A DNA stretch of 64,000 bases from an uncultured Flavobacteriaceae bacterium (GCA_947500585.1 CANMSN010000009.1:82512-146511); one strand, 5' to 3'; positions 9,854-19,650 are shown, counted from the first letter of the stretch. A program made the numbers and translations. The notes: generated from the sequence alone by a model not told the origin.

Positions 9854-10467
9854 AAAAAATTGATACCATAATTTTCGACTTAGGAGGTGTGCTTATAGAT
9901 TGGAATCCTGAATATGTTTTTTTAGATGCCTTTAATGGCGATAGAGAAAAAATGCAATGGTTTTTTGAAAACATTTGTACCATGAGTTGGAATGAAAATC
10001 AAGATGCAGGCTATCCCATTCAACAAGCTACAAACGATTTAGTAAAACAATTTCCTGAATACAAAACTTATATAGAGATGTATTACGGAAATTGGGAAGA
10101 CATGCTGGGTGGTGAAATAAGTGGCACAGTAAAAATTTTTCAATCACTTTTAAAAGCTGAAAAATATAAAATAGTAGCTTTAACGAATTGGAGTAACGAA
10201 ACCTTTCCTATTGCAAAAAAACAGTTTGAATTTTTAAACTGGTTTGATGGTATCGTTGTTTCTGGGGACGAAAAAACAAGAAAACCATTTAAAGAAATTT
10301 ATAATATCTGTTTATATAGATATAATATCACACCAGAAAATGCTATTTTCATTGATGATAGTTTACGAAACATAGAAGCTGCTAATAGTATAGGAATTCG
10401 TGGTATTCATTTCAAAAACCCAGAACAACTCCTATCCGATTTAAAATTATTTAATATCAAATTATAA
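9850..10467 (+). CDS. HAD superfamily (subfamily IA, YihX-like) phosphatase
   Basis: This is a 205-aa haloacid dehalogenase-type hydrolase. Motif I is [12 protein letters not shown] with the nucleophile Asp at residue 10, motif II is ALTNWS, the motif III lysine lies in KTRKPF, and motif IV is IFIDDS. The DLGGVL form and the length are as in YihX-like sugar-phosphate phosphatases, but the substrate is unknown. It is translationally coupled to prfB (ATGA overlap) and followed by arsC with a one-base stop/start overlap. Confidence 0.85.
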   Translation: MKKIDTIIFDLGGVLIDWNPEYVFLDAFNGDREKMQWFFENICTMSWNENQDAGYPIQQATNDLVKQFPEYKTYIEMYYGNWEDMLGGEISGTVKIFQSLLKAEKYKIVALTNWSNETFPIAKKQFEFLNWFDGIVVSGDEKTRKPFKEIYNICLYRYNITPENAIFIDDSLRNIEAANSIGIRGIHFKNPEQLLSDLKLFNIKL

Positions 10468-10808
10468 TGATAAAAATTTATCACAATCCACGTTGCTCTA
10501 AATCTAGACAAGGTTTAGCCATACTTGAAAACTCTGGAAAACCTTTTGAAGTTGTTAAATATTTAGAAGATAATCTTTCTTTTGAAACCTTAAATGAGAT
10601 GATTATGCTTCTGAATATTAAACCAATTGATTTAGTTAGAAAAAATGAAGCGATTTGGAAAAGTGATTATAAAGGAAAAACTTTATCCGATTCTGAGGTT
10701 ATTCAAGCCATGGTGAACAATCCGAAACTAATAGAACGCCCGATTGTAATAAATGAAGGGAAAGCTATTATTGGCAGACCACCAGAATTAATCAAAGACA
10801 TATTGTGA
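10467..10808 (+). CDS. arsC: ArsC/Spx-type arsenate reductase (glutaredoxin-coupled) family protein
   Basis: This 113-aa protein begins IYHNPRCSKSR with the single catalytic Cys at residue 10 in the CxxS position. IGRPPELI near the C-terminus matches the arginine-containing segment of ArsC. The family reduces arsenate with glutathione and glutaredoxin, but many members are general redox proteins. The start ATG overlaps the stop of the HAD gene (TAATG). No arsenic efflux or regulator gene is nearby, so a dedicated resistance role is uncertain. Confidence 0.85.
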   Translation: MIKIYHNPRCSKSRQGLAILENSGKPFEVVKYLEDNLSFETLNEMIMLLNIKPIDLVRKNEAIWKSDYKGKTLSDSEVIQAMVNNPKLIERPIVINEGKAIIGRPPELIKDIL

Positions 10809-10872
10809 TTTTGTTTAACGTTTTGAAAATCTGTTTTAACAAGAAATTAACCAAAACCTATTCTTCTTCTGT

Positions 10873-10880
10873 TAATTTTG
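10873..10880 (+). promoter_or_regulatory. -7 promoter box upstream of the outer-membrane receptor
   Basis: TAATTTTG (TAnnTTTG) lies 62 bases before the receptor ATG. Confidence 0.4.
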
Positions 10881-10941
10881 CGTGTAAATAAATGATGTCA
10901 GGAATTTAAATTCCACAAATACTATTTACCAAAACAGATCA

Positions 10942-13473
10942 ATGAAGCCTCTATTAGAAAAGTCTACCTTAATTCTATTATTACTTTTTTCAAATTTTTT
11001 ATTAGCAAATACTGACAAAAACATTACTGTAAAAGGAAAAGTTATTGATGCTGAAACAAAGCAGCCCTTAGAATATGCTACAATTTCATTTTTTAGCTAC
11101 AGCGAAAATAAAATAGTTGATGGCATTATAACAGATACAGAAGGCTTATTTGAAATTAAAATTGCACAAGGCATATACGATATAAACATTGAATATATTT
11201 CTTATAAAACCATAAAACTAACTAATAAAAACATCAATGGAAATTTAGATTTAGGTATTATTGAATTAGAACTAAATTTTGAATCTTTAGAAGCTGTAGA
11301 AATAGTTGCAGAACGAACAACTGTAGAAATAAAACTTGATAAAAAGATTTATAATATAGGTAAAGACCTTACTACTGCTGGCGGAACAGTAAATGATGCA
11401 TTAAATAATGTACCATCTGTTACGGTTGATATTGATGGCGCCATAAGTTTAAGAGGTAATGAAAGTGTTCGTATTTTAATTAATGGAAAACCATCAGCAC
11501 TAGCAGGCTTTGGGGATTCTAATATTTTAAGTCAATTACCAGCTGAAGCCATTGAACGTGTTGAAGTTATAACGTCTCCGTCGGCTAGATATGATGCTGA
11601 AGGTACAGCAGGGATTTTAAATATTATACTACGGCAAAAAGAAACTTTAGGTTTTAACGGCTCTTTAAATTTAACTGTAGGTAATCCAGATAATGCTGGT
11701 ATAAATGCCAATATAAATTATAGAACAGAAAAATTTAATTTATTTTCAAATATTGGGTTTAGGTATTATGATGCCCCGAGAAATAGCTTTGATGATACCA
11801 GGTATTTTGAAAGCATAGAAAATAATGTAACCCTAGCTCCAGAATTTGAAAGAATTATAGAAGATGAGCAAGTTGAACGCCTTAATCGCAACTATAATGG
11901 TAATTTTGGTATCGAATACTTTCTTTCAAAGAAAACATCAATAACTGGAAATCTTTTTTACAGATATGGTGAAGATGCAGATTTATCTTTAAATAATAGT
12001 GAGCGTTATAACAACGATAATATTGTTGAAAGAACCTTACGAAGAGAAAAACAAGAAGAAGAAGGAGACAGTTATCAGTTAGCTTTTAATTACATTACAA
12101 AGTTTAACACAAATGGACATGAATTAACTGCAGATTTACAATTTGAAAACGGTTCTGAAGATCAATTCACTAATTTTGACGAAGACTATATTATTACAAA
12201 CCAAACTGACCCTGAGCCATTTCAAAGAGAAGAAGTTTTTGCAACTGAAGATCAAAAGGACTATTTAGTTCAAATAGATTATGTTTTACCTCTTGGGGAA
12301 AATTCTAGATTTGAGGCTGGCTACAGAGGTAATTACCAAAATGAAATAACAGATTATAGTTTAGAACAAGAAAATATAACAACAGGAACCTTTTTTGTTA
12401 ATGATACGATTTCTAATGTTTTTGATTATGATCAAAATATAAACGCGTTTTATACACAGTATGGAACTAAATTTGGCGATTTTTCGTTTCTGTTGGGTTT
12501 AAGGTTAGAAAATACACAACTTAAAGGAACTATAGATTCTAGATTAACCGATGCAGAACTTGAAGAGGCTTTTGGCTTTCCTATTGATACCGATTTTAAT
12601 AATAACTTTTTAGGCCTCTTTCCAACCCTAAATCTCATCTATAATTTAGCAGGTAGCGAAGAAGACTCAGAAGAAAGTATCACTTTTGGCTTTAACAGAA
12701 GGGTAAATAGACCTCGTGGCTATTATTTAAATCCGTTTCCTTCACGCTCGAGCAGAACCAATGTATTCCAAGGTAATCCAAATTTAAATCCTGCTTTCGC
12801 AAGTGCTTTTGATATTGGCTATTTAAAACGTTGGGAGAAACTAACCCTAACAACTTCTATTTATTACCAATATGAAACGGATTCTTTTGAGCGTATTCAA
12901 GAAAATACAGGTCAGCAAACCACCGATGGTATTGACATAATACGAAGTATACCTGTAAATCTTTCAACGAACAAAAGAACTGGAGCAGAATTAGGTGTAT
13001 TATACAATCCTGAAAAGTGGCTAAGACTAAATACAAGTTTTAATGTTTTTCAGTTTGTAACAGAAGGTGAATTTAATGGTGTTGATTATGCAGCAAATAA
13101 TACTAGTTGGTTTGCTCGCTTTAGCGGAAAGGTAACATTACCAAATAAAATTGATTGGCAAACTAACGCGAATTACACTGGCGCAATAGAGAATGCACAA
13201 AGTAGAGATAAAGATATCTTTTCTCTAGATTTAGCTTTCAGTAAAGAATTTTTTAATGACAACGCCACTATTTCTTTAAATGCTAGAGATTTATTTAACT
13301 CTAGAAAACGAAGATCAACAACTAATACTGACTCCTTTTCAAGCTATAATGAATCACAACGAAGACAAAGACAAATAAACTTGTCTTTTCTTTACAGATT
13401 TAATCAACAAAAGCAGGAACGTAATAGAAGAGAAAATAATGACGGTGGTAGTGATGATGAATTTGAAGGCTAA
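10942..13473 (+). CDS. TonB-dependent receptor-like outer-membrane beta-barrel protein
   Basis: This 843-aa outer-membrane protein has a signal peptide at about 1-22. A CarboxypepD_reg-like beta-sandwich follows (VKGKVIDAETKQPLEYATISF, about 28-110), then a plug domain (DALNNVPSVTVDIDGAISLRGN, INGKPSALAG, AEAIERVEVITSPSARYDAEG), then an outer-membrane barrel of the OMP_b-brl_3 type. The C-terminus is charged and rich in Gln, Arg, Asn and Glu, ending GGSDDEFEG. Such receptors import or sense an unknown large ligand. No SusD-like partner is adjacent, so this is not a PUL pair. A terminator follows. Confidence 0.9.
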   Translation: MKPLLEKSTLILLLLFSNFLLANTDKNITVKGKVIDAETKQPLEYATISFFSYSENKIVDGIITDTEGLFEIKIAQGIYDINIEYISYKTIKLTNKNINGNLDLGIIELELNFESLEAVEIVAERTTVEIKLDKKIYNIGKDLTTAGGTVNDALNNVPSVTVDIDGAISLRGNESVRILINGKPSALAGFGDSNILSQLPAEAIERVEVITSPSARYDAEGTAGILNIILRQKETLGFNGSLNLTVGNPDNAGINANINYRTEKFNLFSNIGFRYYDAPRNSFDDTRYFESIENNVTLAPEFERIIEDEQVERLNRNYNGNFGIEYFLSKKTSITGNLFYRYGEDADLSLNNSERYNNDNIVERTLRREKQEEEGDSYQLAFNYITKFNTNGHELTADLQFENGSEDQFTNFDEDYIITNQTDPEPFQREEVFATEDQKDYLVQIDYVLPLGENSRFEAGYRGNYQNEITDYSLEQENITTGTFFVNDTISNVFDYDQNINAFYTQYGTKFGDFSFLLGLRLENTQLKGTIDSRLTDAELEEAFGFPIDTDFNNNFLGLFPTLNLIYNLAGSEEDSEESITFGFNRRVNRPRGYYLNPFPSRSSRTNVFQGNPNLNPAFASAFDIGYLKRWEKLTLTTSIYYQYETDSFERIQENTGQQTTDGIDIIRSIPVNLSTNKRTGAELGVLYNPEKWLRLNTSFNVFQFVTEGEFNGVDYAANNTSWFARFSGKVTLPNKIDWQTNANYTGAIENAQSRDKDIFSLDLAFSKEFFNDNATISLNARDLFNSRKRRSTTNTDSFSSYNESQRRQRQINLSFLYRFNQQKQERNRRENNDGGSDDEFEG

Positions 13474-13492
13474 TTATTAAATTCTTATAAAC

Positions 13493-13528
13493 AAAAAAAG
13501 GAAGCTAATTATAGCTTCCTTTTTTTTT
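13493..13528. terminator. Bidirectional terminator between the receptor and a small membrane protein gene
   Basis: The inverted repeat AAAAAAAGGAAGCTA / TAGCTTCCTTTTTTT has A and T runs on either side. It lies between two converging genes. Confidence 0.85.
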
Positions 13529-13546
13529 GCTTATGATATAAAACTT

Positions 13547-13723
13547 TTAAGAATTTAATCTTTTTGCTTTCTTTTCTTCTCTAATTTCTTTTAGTCTTTC
13601 AATTAAAGAACCACCAATCCAATAAGGAATTACAAAGGTTAATAAAAAAATCATTAACCAAAATCCGATGGTAAGTATGGTTAAAAAAGCTAAAAATCCT
13701 AAATATTGATCAAATTCGAACAT
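13547..13723 (-). CDS. Small membrane protein, 58 aa, uncharacterised
   Basis: This short gene starts MFEFDQYLGFLAFLTILTIG and has one or two closely spaced membrane segments (about 9-33). An amphipathic, highly charged cytosolic tail follows (LIERLKEIREEKKAKRLNS). Two -7 boxes on the minus strand lie upstream (13753-13760 and 13764-13771), and a terminator follows its stop. This is the layout of a real expressed gene. The function is unknown. Confidence 0.65.
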   Translation of the reverse strand: MFEFDQYLGFLAFLTILTIGFWLMIFLLTFVIPYWIGGSLIERLKEIREEKKAKRLNS

Positions 13724-13752
13724 AATTGTTGGTATCTGTTATAAAACTTATG

Positions 13753-13760
13753 CAAATATA
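13753..13760 (-). promoter_or_regulatory. -7 promoter box for the 58-aa membrane protein
   Basis: TATATTTG lies 30 bases before the start. A second match (TAGGTTTG) lies at 13764-13771. Confidence 0.45.
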
Positions 13761-13816
13761 TAGCAAACCTAATTCTTATACAATATCAAATTAATATTTA
13801 TTAACAGAGTTTTTCA

Positions 13817-14458
13817 CTAATTTAAATTAGGTTGTGGTGTCATCCTCAAATAAGGTTTCACTTCTTTATAACCTTTCGGAAAAATAGAAGGAATATCGGC
13901 AGTTGCTACTGATGGTACAACCACACAATCATCACCATTATTCCAATTTGCTGGTGTAGCTACTTTATGATACGCTGTTAATTGTAATGAATCTATAACA
14001 CGAAGCAATTCATCAAAATTCCTTCCTGTAGACGCTGGATAAACGATAATAAGTTTTACTTTTTTATCAGAATCAATAACAAATACAGAACGTACCGTTA
14101 ATTTACTATCAGCATTTGGATGAATCATATCATAAAGCTCAGATACTTTTCTATCTTCATCTGCAATAATAGGAAAGTTAACTGTTGTGTTTTGAGTTTC
14201 ATTAATATCTTTTATCCAACCTTTATGCGACTCTAAGCCATCAACACTCAATGCTACAACTTTCACGTTGCGTTTGTCAAATTCTGCTTTATATTTTGCT
14301 ACTGTTCCTAATTCAGTAGTACAAACTGGTGTATAATCTGCAGGGTGCGAAAACAATATACCCCAACTATTCCCTAACCACTCATGAAAATTAATTGTTC
14401 CTTCTGAAGATTGCGCGGTAAAATCTGGCGCTTCATCTCCTAATCTAATTGTTGCCAT
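13817..14458 (-). CDS. Peroxiredoxin, Prx6 (1-Cys) type
   Basis: This 213-aa thiol peroxidase reduces H2O2 and organic peroxides. The peroxidatic Cys is C46 in the PVCTTE motif (FSHPADYTPVCTTELG), and the C-terminal extension (NWNNGDDCVVVPSV, LRMTPQPNLN) is typical of the Prx6 subfamily. The family arginine is probably that in LTVRSVFVID. No signal peptide is seen, so it acts in the cytosol. A long AT-rich region of 175 bases separates it from fumC. Confidence 0.92.
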   Translation of the reverse strand: MATIRLGDEAPDFTAQSSEGTINFHEWLGNSWGILFSHPADYTPVCTTELGTVAKYKAEFDKRNVKVVALSVDGLESHKGWIKDINETQNTTVNFPIIADEDRKVSELYDMIHPNADSKLTVRSVFVIDSDKKVKLIIVYPASTGRNFDELLRVIDSLQLTAYHKVATPANWNNGDDCVVVPSVATADIPSIFPKGYKEVKPYLRMTPQPNLN

Positions 14459-14600
14459 ATTTATATTATATTTAGTTTAAATTTTAATTCCTACTAAATT
14501 AATCAATTTAATAGATTTAAAGAAAAAAACACTGTTATTTATCTGTTAAAAAAACAATAAAAACTAACATATATCATAATAAAAAACGAGCTAAATCAAC

Positions 14601-14608
14601 TAACTTTG
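14601..14608 (+). promoter_or_regulatory. -7 promoter box upstream of fumC
   Basis: TAACTTTG lies 26 bases before the fumC ATG. Confidence 0.5.
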
Positions 14609-14633
14609 TAACTTAAATTAAATCTTCCAGAAA

Positions 14634-16031
14634 ATGAGTTTTAGAATAGAAAAAGATACCATGGGCGAGGTTAAAGTACCAGCCGATAAACTTTGGGGAG
14701 CACAAACAGAACGCTCAAGAAATAACTTTAAAATAGGTCCGGCTGCTTCTATGCCTTTAGAAATAGTTTATGGTTTTGCATACTTAAAAAAAGCTGCAGC
14801 ATATACCAATTGCGAATTGGGGGCTTTGCCTATTGAAAAACGTGATTTAATTGCTCAGGTTTGTGATGAAATTTTAGAAGGTAAGCATGATGACCAGTTT
14901 CCTTTAGTAATTTGGCAAACGGGTTCTGGTACTCAAAGTAACATGAACTTAAATGAAGTGATAGCCAACAGAGCGCATCAAATTGCCGGAAAAGTTATAG
15001 GCGAAGGAGAAAAAACTATTCAACCTAATGATGATGTTAACAAATCGCAATCTTCAAACGATACCTTTCCAACGGGTATGCATATAGCGGCTTACAAGAA
15101 AATTGTAGAAACAACTATTCCTGGAGTAAAACAATTACGCGATACTTTAAAGAAAAAATCTGAAGCTTATAAAGCTGTTGTAAAAATTGGTAGAACCCAT
15201 TTAATGGATGCTACACCCCTAACACTTGGTCAAGAATTATCTGGCTATGTAGCTCAATTAGAACATGGTATTAAAGCTTTAGAAAACACATTGCCGCATT
15301 TAAGCGAATTAGCTTTAGGTGGAACCGCAGTAGGAACTGGCTTAAATACACCAAAAGGATATAGTAAACGCGTTGCAGAATATATTGCTGAATTTACCAA
15401 ATTACCATTTATTACAGCACCTAATAAATTTGAAGCATTAGCCGCTCATGATGCTTTAGTTGAAACACATGGTGCTCTAAAGCAACTAGCGGTTTCTTTA
15501 AATAAAATTGCAAATGATATAAGAATGATGGCTTCTGGCCCTCGTAGTGGTATAGGAGAAATTACTATTCCTGCAAACGAGCCAGGAAGTTCTATTATGC
15601 CTGGTAAAGTTAACCCAACACAATGTGAAGCCTTAACTATGGTTTGCGCTCAAGTTATGGGCAACGATGTTGCTGTTTCTGTTGGTGGTATGCAGGGACA
15701 TTACGAATTGAATGTTTTTAAACCTGTTATGGCTGCCAATGTATTACAATCGGCTCAATTAATAGGCGATGCTTGTGTTAGTTTTGATGTAAACTGCGCT
15801 GTGGGGATAGAACCAAACCAAGAGGTCATTACAAAATTACTTAATAACTCTTTAATGCTTGTAACAGCTTTAAATACTAAAATAGGCTATTATAAAGCTG
15901 CAGAAATAGCCAATACAGCTCATAAAAATGGTACTACATTAAAAGAAGAAGCTATTAATTTAGGATATGTTTCTGCTGAAGATTACGATGCTTGGGTAAA
16001 ACCAGAAGACATGGTTGGTAGTTTAAAGTAA
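14634..16031 (+). CDS. fumC: Class II fumarate hydratase
   Basis: This TCA-cycle enzyme interconverts fumarate and malate. At 465 aa it has the standard length of the homotetrameric, iron-free class. The superfamily signature [11 protein letters not shown] lies at about residue 317-327, the catalytic-site [19 protein letters not shown] at about 100 and the NDTFPTGMH segment at about 140. The opening [26 protein letters not shown] is diagnostic of FumC over aspartase. It is monocistronic, with its own -7 box and a terminator. Confidence 0.97.
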   Translation: MSFRIEKDTMGEVKVPADKLWGAQTERSRNNFKIGPAASMPLEIVYGFAYLKKAAAYTNCELGALPIEKRDLIAQVCDEILEGKHDDQFPLVIWQTGSGTQSNMNLNEVIANRAHQIAGKVIGEGEKTIQPNDDVNKSQSSNDTFPTGMHIAAYKKIVETTIPGVKQLRDTLKKKSEAYKAVVKIGRTHLMDATPLTLGQELSGYVAQLEHGIKALENTLPHLSELALGGTAVGTGLNTPKGYSKRVAEYIAEFTKLPFITAPNKFEALAAHDALVETHGALKQLAVSLNKIANDIRMMASGPRSGIGEITIPANEPGSSIMPGKVNPTQCEALTMVCAQVMGNDVAVSVGGMQGHYELNVFKPVMAANVLQSAQLIGDACVSFDVNCAVGIEPNQEVITKLLNNSLMLVTALNTKIGYYKAAEIANTAHKNGTTLKEEAINLGYVSAEDYDAWVKPEDMVGSLK

Positions 16032-16053
16032 CTGTAAGACAATAGCATAAATA

Positions 16054-16087
16054 AAAAAACAGGTAAATAATTTACCTGTTTTTTTTG
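16054..16087. terminator. Terminator between fumC and the Crp-type regulator
   Basis: The palindrome AAAAAACAGGTAAAT / ATTTACCTGTTTTTT is followed by a T run. It lies between converging genes and so may serve both. Confidence 0.85.
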
Positions 16088-16178
16088 GTTGGTTAGCTAT
16101 TAATCCTTAGTATTTTACAATTAAAAAGGAAATCGAGCCAAATATATAATTTAACATATAAGTAGTTGTTAACATTTG

Positions 16179-16754
16179 TTAACTGCTACTTATTTTTTTT
16201 CTAATTCTACTCAATTGTACTGGTGTAATGCCTAAATAAGATGCTATATGATATTGTGAAATAGAGTCTTCAATATTAGGATTTTGTTTCAATAATTCTA
16301 AATAACGGTCTGTAGCATTTAATGAAATCATTTCTACCAAACGCCTTTCATATTTAACAAAAAGACTTTCTAAGATTTTGGTGTATAAACTTTTAAGGTT
16401 TGGTTTTTCATCACACAATTTCATGAGATGGTAATAATCTAATTCATACATTTTACAATCTGTTAAAGCTTCAAAAACTAATGTGGAAGGTTTTCTTTTT
16501 AGCAAAGCAGTTAATGAACCTACAAAACTAACAGGTAAGTAAAAGCTTTTATTAAACTCTTTACCAGATTCTGTAGAGATGTAACAACGTATAGATCCAG
16601 ATACTAGCATATAAATTTTTGTAGTAACATCTCCTAACTTTACAATTTGAGTACCAGCTGCAATTTTTTTAAATTTTGAAGCATCTTGAAGTTCTCTGAA
16701 TGTTTCTTCAGAAATATTTTCAAGAGATTTTAAAAATTCAAAATTTTTACTCAT
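16179..16754 (-). CDS. Crp/Fnr family transcriptional regulator
   Basis: This 191-aa protein has a cyclic-nucleotide-binding-like beta-roll at about residues 20-115 (AAGTQIVKLGDVTTKIYMLVSG). The short C-terminal helix-turn-helix (YHIASYLGITPVQLSRIRKKI) is of the form common in Flavobacteriia. It has no FNR-type cysteine cluster. It lies 5 bases downstream of the Asp/Glu racemase gene and probably shares its transcript. The effector and targets are unknown. Confidence 0.88.
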   Translation of the reverse strand: MSKNFEFLKSLENISEETFRELQDASKFKKIAAGTQIVKLGDVTTKIYMLVSGSIRCYISTESGKEFNKSFYLPVSFVGSLTALLKRKPSTLVFEALTDCKMYELDYYHLMKLCDEKPNLKSLYTKILESLFVKYERRLVEMISLNATDRYLELLKQNPNIEDSISQYHIASYLGITPVQLSRIRKKISSS

Positions 16755-16759
16755 TGATA

Positions 16760-17452
16760 TTATATACTTAATGCTAATTTAAATGCCTTACTTGCATGAA
16801 TTGTAGTTGTATCGAAAACAGGCTTCAATACATCTGCTTGTTTTATTAATAAAGGTATTTCTGTACAACCTAAGATAATACCTTCTGCCCCATCTTCAAT
16901 TAATTTCTCTATAATTTGCAAATAAACTTGTTTAGAGGTATTATTTAGAATGCCTTTTGATAATTCACTGTATATTATTTCATGAATTTTATTTCTATCA
17001 TCCAATTCTGGTACCATAGTTTTAATACCAAATGAATTCAAAACATTTATAAAAAAGTCTTTTTCCATAGTATATTTTGTACCCAATAATGCTACCGTTT
17101 TTAATTGTTTATTTATGATTTTTTCTGCTGTAGCTTCAGCGATATGAATTACTGGAACTGATACAGTTTTTCTAACAGCCTCAATAGATAAGTGCATGGT
17201 GTTGGCACATATAAGAATAATTTCTGCTCCCGCATTTTTTAAACGTTTTCCAGCATCAGACATGATTTGATGCAACCTATCCCAATTATTTTCACTTTGC
17301 AACTTTGAAATCTCACCAAAATCAACTGAAAAAATTATTACTTTACAAGAATGATTTCCACCAAAATGGTCTTTAGCCAAATCATTTAAAACTCTATAGT
17401 ACATTATTGTTGATTCTGGAGTAATTCCGCCAATTAAACCTATTGTTTTCAT
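16760..17452 (-). CDS. Aspartate/glutamate racemase family protein
   Basis: This 230-aa cofactor-independent racemase-fold protein has the two-cysteine active site of the family: Cys in LICANTMH (about residue 83) and Cys in GIILGCTEIPLL (about 195). The N-terminus IGLIGGITPESTIMYYRVLND matches the aspartate racemase branch more than MurI. It probably interconverts L- and D-aspartate or a related amino acid. The Crp-type regulator follows 5 bases downstream. Confidence 0.88.
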   Translation of the reverse strand: MKTIGLIGGITPESTIMYYRVLNDLAKDHFGGNHSCKVIIFSVDFGEISKLQSENNWDRLHQIMSDAGKRLKNAGAEIILICANTMHLSIEAVRKTVSVPVIHIAEATAEKIINKQLKTVALLGTKYTMEKDFFINVLNSFGIKTMVPELDDRNKIHEIIYSELSKGILNNTSKQVYLQIIEKLIEDGAEGIILGCTEIPLLIKQADVLKPVFDTTTIHASKAFKLALSI

Positions 17453-17510
17453 ATATATCTAAATTTTCAACTAATTTAAACCATAAATTATACTTTAAAA
17501 TTTTTTGTAT

Positions 17511-17544
17511 AAAAAAACCTCAAGTTTTATAACTTGAGGTTTTT
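17511..17544 (-). terminator. Terminator for the coiled-coil membrane protein gene
   Basis: AAAACCTCAAGTT / AACTTGAGGTTTTT surround a 4-base loop just beyond the stop of the minus-strand gene. Confidence 0.85.
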
Positions 17545-17569
17545 ACTATTAAGTGTTATATTAAGTTGT

Positions 17570-18454
17570 TTACTTTAAAGTAAACTCTGAGGTAGAAACT
17601 AAGTCTTTAGCATTAAAAACATTAACAATGTAACGCCCTTTTTCGAAATCATTTTCACCTTTTGATGCTACAAATTCACAAATATTAAGGCTTGAGTTTT
17701 CATAATTAAACTTGCTTATCATGCTGTAGTTTAATGTTTTTTCTCCAAACTGAACTTGCTCATTTAAGCCTAACGTATTGTTTTTAGGGTCTATAACTTG
17801 TACATATAATTCTTGATCTCCAGATTGTACTAAAGCATTTTTAGCTACCGTAAAACAAACTCTAATTTTATCTGTACGACTTGCTCTTTCAGTTGGAATT
17901 AATTTTCCTGAAGTTCTTTCAATAACTCCAAATCCTTTTAATCCTACAGTATTTAGTACCGATGCGTTTTCAACAACTTCAGCAAGTGCCGTGTTTTGTA
18001 CCAATAAAGAGTCGGTAAACATGGTACGCTCTTCTAAACGTACACGTGTACTATCTAAAGATGTTGCTAGGTATGAGTTTTCTACTCTTAATGAATCGTT
18101 TTGAGCTAACAATACATCCATTTCTTTTTGTAATGATGCATATTTACTCTTGTATCTCCACAAACTTTTTACGTTTGTTTCAGAAATTTTTAACGAGTCT
18201 ATTAAACCTTGTATACGCGCTCTGGCTTCAATTAAATTGGCGTTTGCTACATCATTTTCACTTATGGCTTCATCATATTGTTTTGCCATAGCATTTAAAT
18301 CATTCATTACTAATTCTTTCTCTTCAGTAAGCTCTCTTTTAGTATCATTACTCTTTTTGTACAAATTCATTGTATAAAAACCCGTTGCTAAAAATAAAAC
18401 TACAGCTATACCTAAAGCTACTTTAAGACCCGTACTACTTTTGTTGTTTTCCAT
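17570..18454 (-). CDS. Membrane-anchored coiled-coil protein, uncharacterised
   Basis: This 294-aa protein has one N-terminal membrane segment (VALGIAVVLFLATGFYTMNL, about 9-28). A periplasmic coiled coil follows (about 35-150, heptad-like stretches rich in Leu, Glu, Asn and Ser), then a compact C-terminal beta-rich domain (about 165-294, KIRVCFTVAKNALVQSGDQELYVQVIDPKN). The form recalls envelope spacer or scaffold proteins of Bacteroidota. No enzyme motif is seen. It is transcribed divergently from the arginase-family gene and ends at a strong terminator. Confidence 0.7.
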   Translation of the reverse strand: MENNKSSTGLKVALGIAVVLFLATGFYTMNLYKKSNDTKRELTEEKELVMNDLNAMAKQYDEAISENDVANANLIEARARIQGLIDSLKISETNVKSLWRYKSKYASLQKEMDVLLAQNDSLRVENSYLATSLDSTRVRLEERTMFTDSLLVQNTALAEVVENASVLNTVGLKGFGVIERTSGKLIPTERASRTDKIRVCFTVAKNALVQSGDQELYVQVIDPKNNTLGLNEQVQFGEKTLNYSMISKFNYENSSLNICEFVASKGENDFEKGRYIVNVFNAKDLVSTSEFTLK

Positions 18455-18573
18455 AATTACTTGTTTTTAGTGTTTTTAAAATTACCTTTTTTAAAATTTT
18501 AATACTTTACTTTGTTTAATGCTATAAATAAATAAATAATGGCTTATTTTTAATTCAAAATTTATTTACTCTT

Positions 18574-19587
18574 ATGGATAAACTTGTTTTATTTAACACA
18601 ACCACTTTAAATAAGTTATTAAACAAACGCTCTGGTGAATCCAAATTTGGCGAACATGTTCAAATGTTAACCAGCATTTCAAATATATACGAACAACTTA
18701 AAAATTTGGATGTTACGCATGTTATTTTAGGTTTACCTGAAGATGTTGGAGTCTTCGCAAATTACGAAAAAACTGGAACTTCAAGGGCTTGGGAGCGTTT
18801 TATTAAAATCTTGTTAAATATAAATAATAATGAATTTACTAAAGCGAACTCGGTTTTAATTTTAGGGCATTTAGATTTTACATCAGAACTATTAAAAGCA
18901 TCAAAACTTAGCCAATCTAAAAAAAAGGATATTGCCAAAACTAGAAATATAGTTAGTGAAATAGATACCTATGTTTCTCATATTGTGCATCAAATAATTT
19001 CAGCTGGTAAAAAACCAATCATTATTGGAGGTGGACAAAACAATGCTTATGGAAACGTAAAAGGGAGCTCATTAGTTTTTGGTAAAGCAATTAATGCTAT
19101 TAATTTTGATATGCGCGCCGATTTTGAACCAGAAGACGGACGGCATAATGGTAATGGCTTTAGTTACGCCTACGCAGAAGGCTTTTTAGAAAAGTGTTTT
19201 GTATTTGGCCTTCATGAAAATAAGACCTCTGAAAAATTATTTAAAACGTTAAAAAAATTAAAGTCTGTAAAATATAATACATTTGAAGCCATAGCCATTA
19301 GAAAAGAGACCAAATTTAAAGCTGAAATGCAACTTGCTTTAGAACATATTGAGAATAAGCCTTTTGGTATTGAAATTGATTGTAAAGCTATAGAAGATAT
19401 AAATAGTAGCTCCAAAACTAAAAGTGGATTTAGTTTAAATAAAACTCGAAAATTTTTAAACTTTTTTTCTAAACATGAAAATGCTTCTTATCTGCATATT
19501 TGCGAAGCTTTACCAAGCAAAAAATCGACTGCTAAGTTTGATAAATTAATGACTTGTTTGGTTACAGATTTTATTAATCATAAATAA
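18574..19587 (+). CDS. Arginase/formimidoylglutamase-family protein with degenerate metal site
   Basis: This 337-aa protein has the ureohydrolase fold. The metal-binding motifs are altered. GGDH or GGGH is GGGQ here (Gln155), DAHxD is D179-M-R181-A-D183 (His to Arg), and DxD is D269-C-K271 (Asp to Lys). Surrounding family residues are kept (RHNGNGFSYAYAEGF, FVFGLHENKTS, KPFGIEID, YLHICEALP). Active members bind two Mn ions and release urea, formamide or similar from guanidino or imino substrates. With three of six usual ligands replaced, I infer that this one is catalytically inactive or has another role. It sits alone between divergent and co-directional neighbours. Confidence 0.8.
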   Translation: MDKLVLFNTTTLNKLLNKRSGESKFGEHVQMLTSISNIYEQLKNLDVTHVILGLPEDVGVFANYEKTGTSRAWERFIKILLNINNNEFTKANSVLILGHLDFTSELLKASKLSQSKKKDIAKTRNIVSEIDTYVSHIVHQIISAGKKPIIIGGGQNNAYGNVKGSSLVFGKAINAINFDMRADFEPEDGRHNGNGFSYAYAEGFLEKCFVFGLHENKTSEKLFKTLKKLKSVKYNTFEAIAIRKETKFKAEMQLALEHIENKPFGIEIDCKAIEDINSSSKTKSGFSLNKTRKFLNFFSKHENASYLHICEALPSKKSTAKFDKLMTCLVTDFINHK

Positions 19588-19650
19588 TATTTGTTTAAAT
19601 AATTTTAAATATATAATTTTACATAAGTACTTATATAAACGTTAATACTT

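Noticed and set aside
10467..10808. An arsenic-resistance island
   Set aside because: Only the ArsC-like gene is present, coupled to prfB and a HAD gene. There is no efflux pump, ArsR or other arsenic gene.
10942..13473. A polysaccharide utilisation locus
   Set aside because: The receptor has no SusD partner and no nearby glycoside hydrolase.
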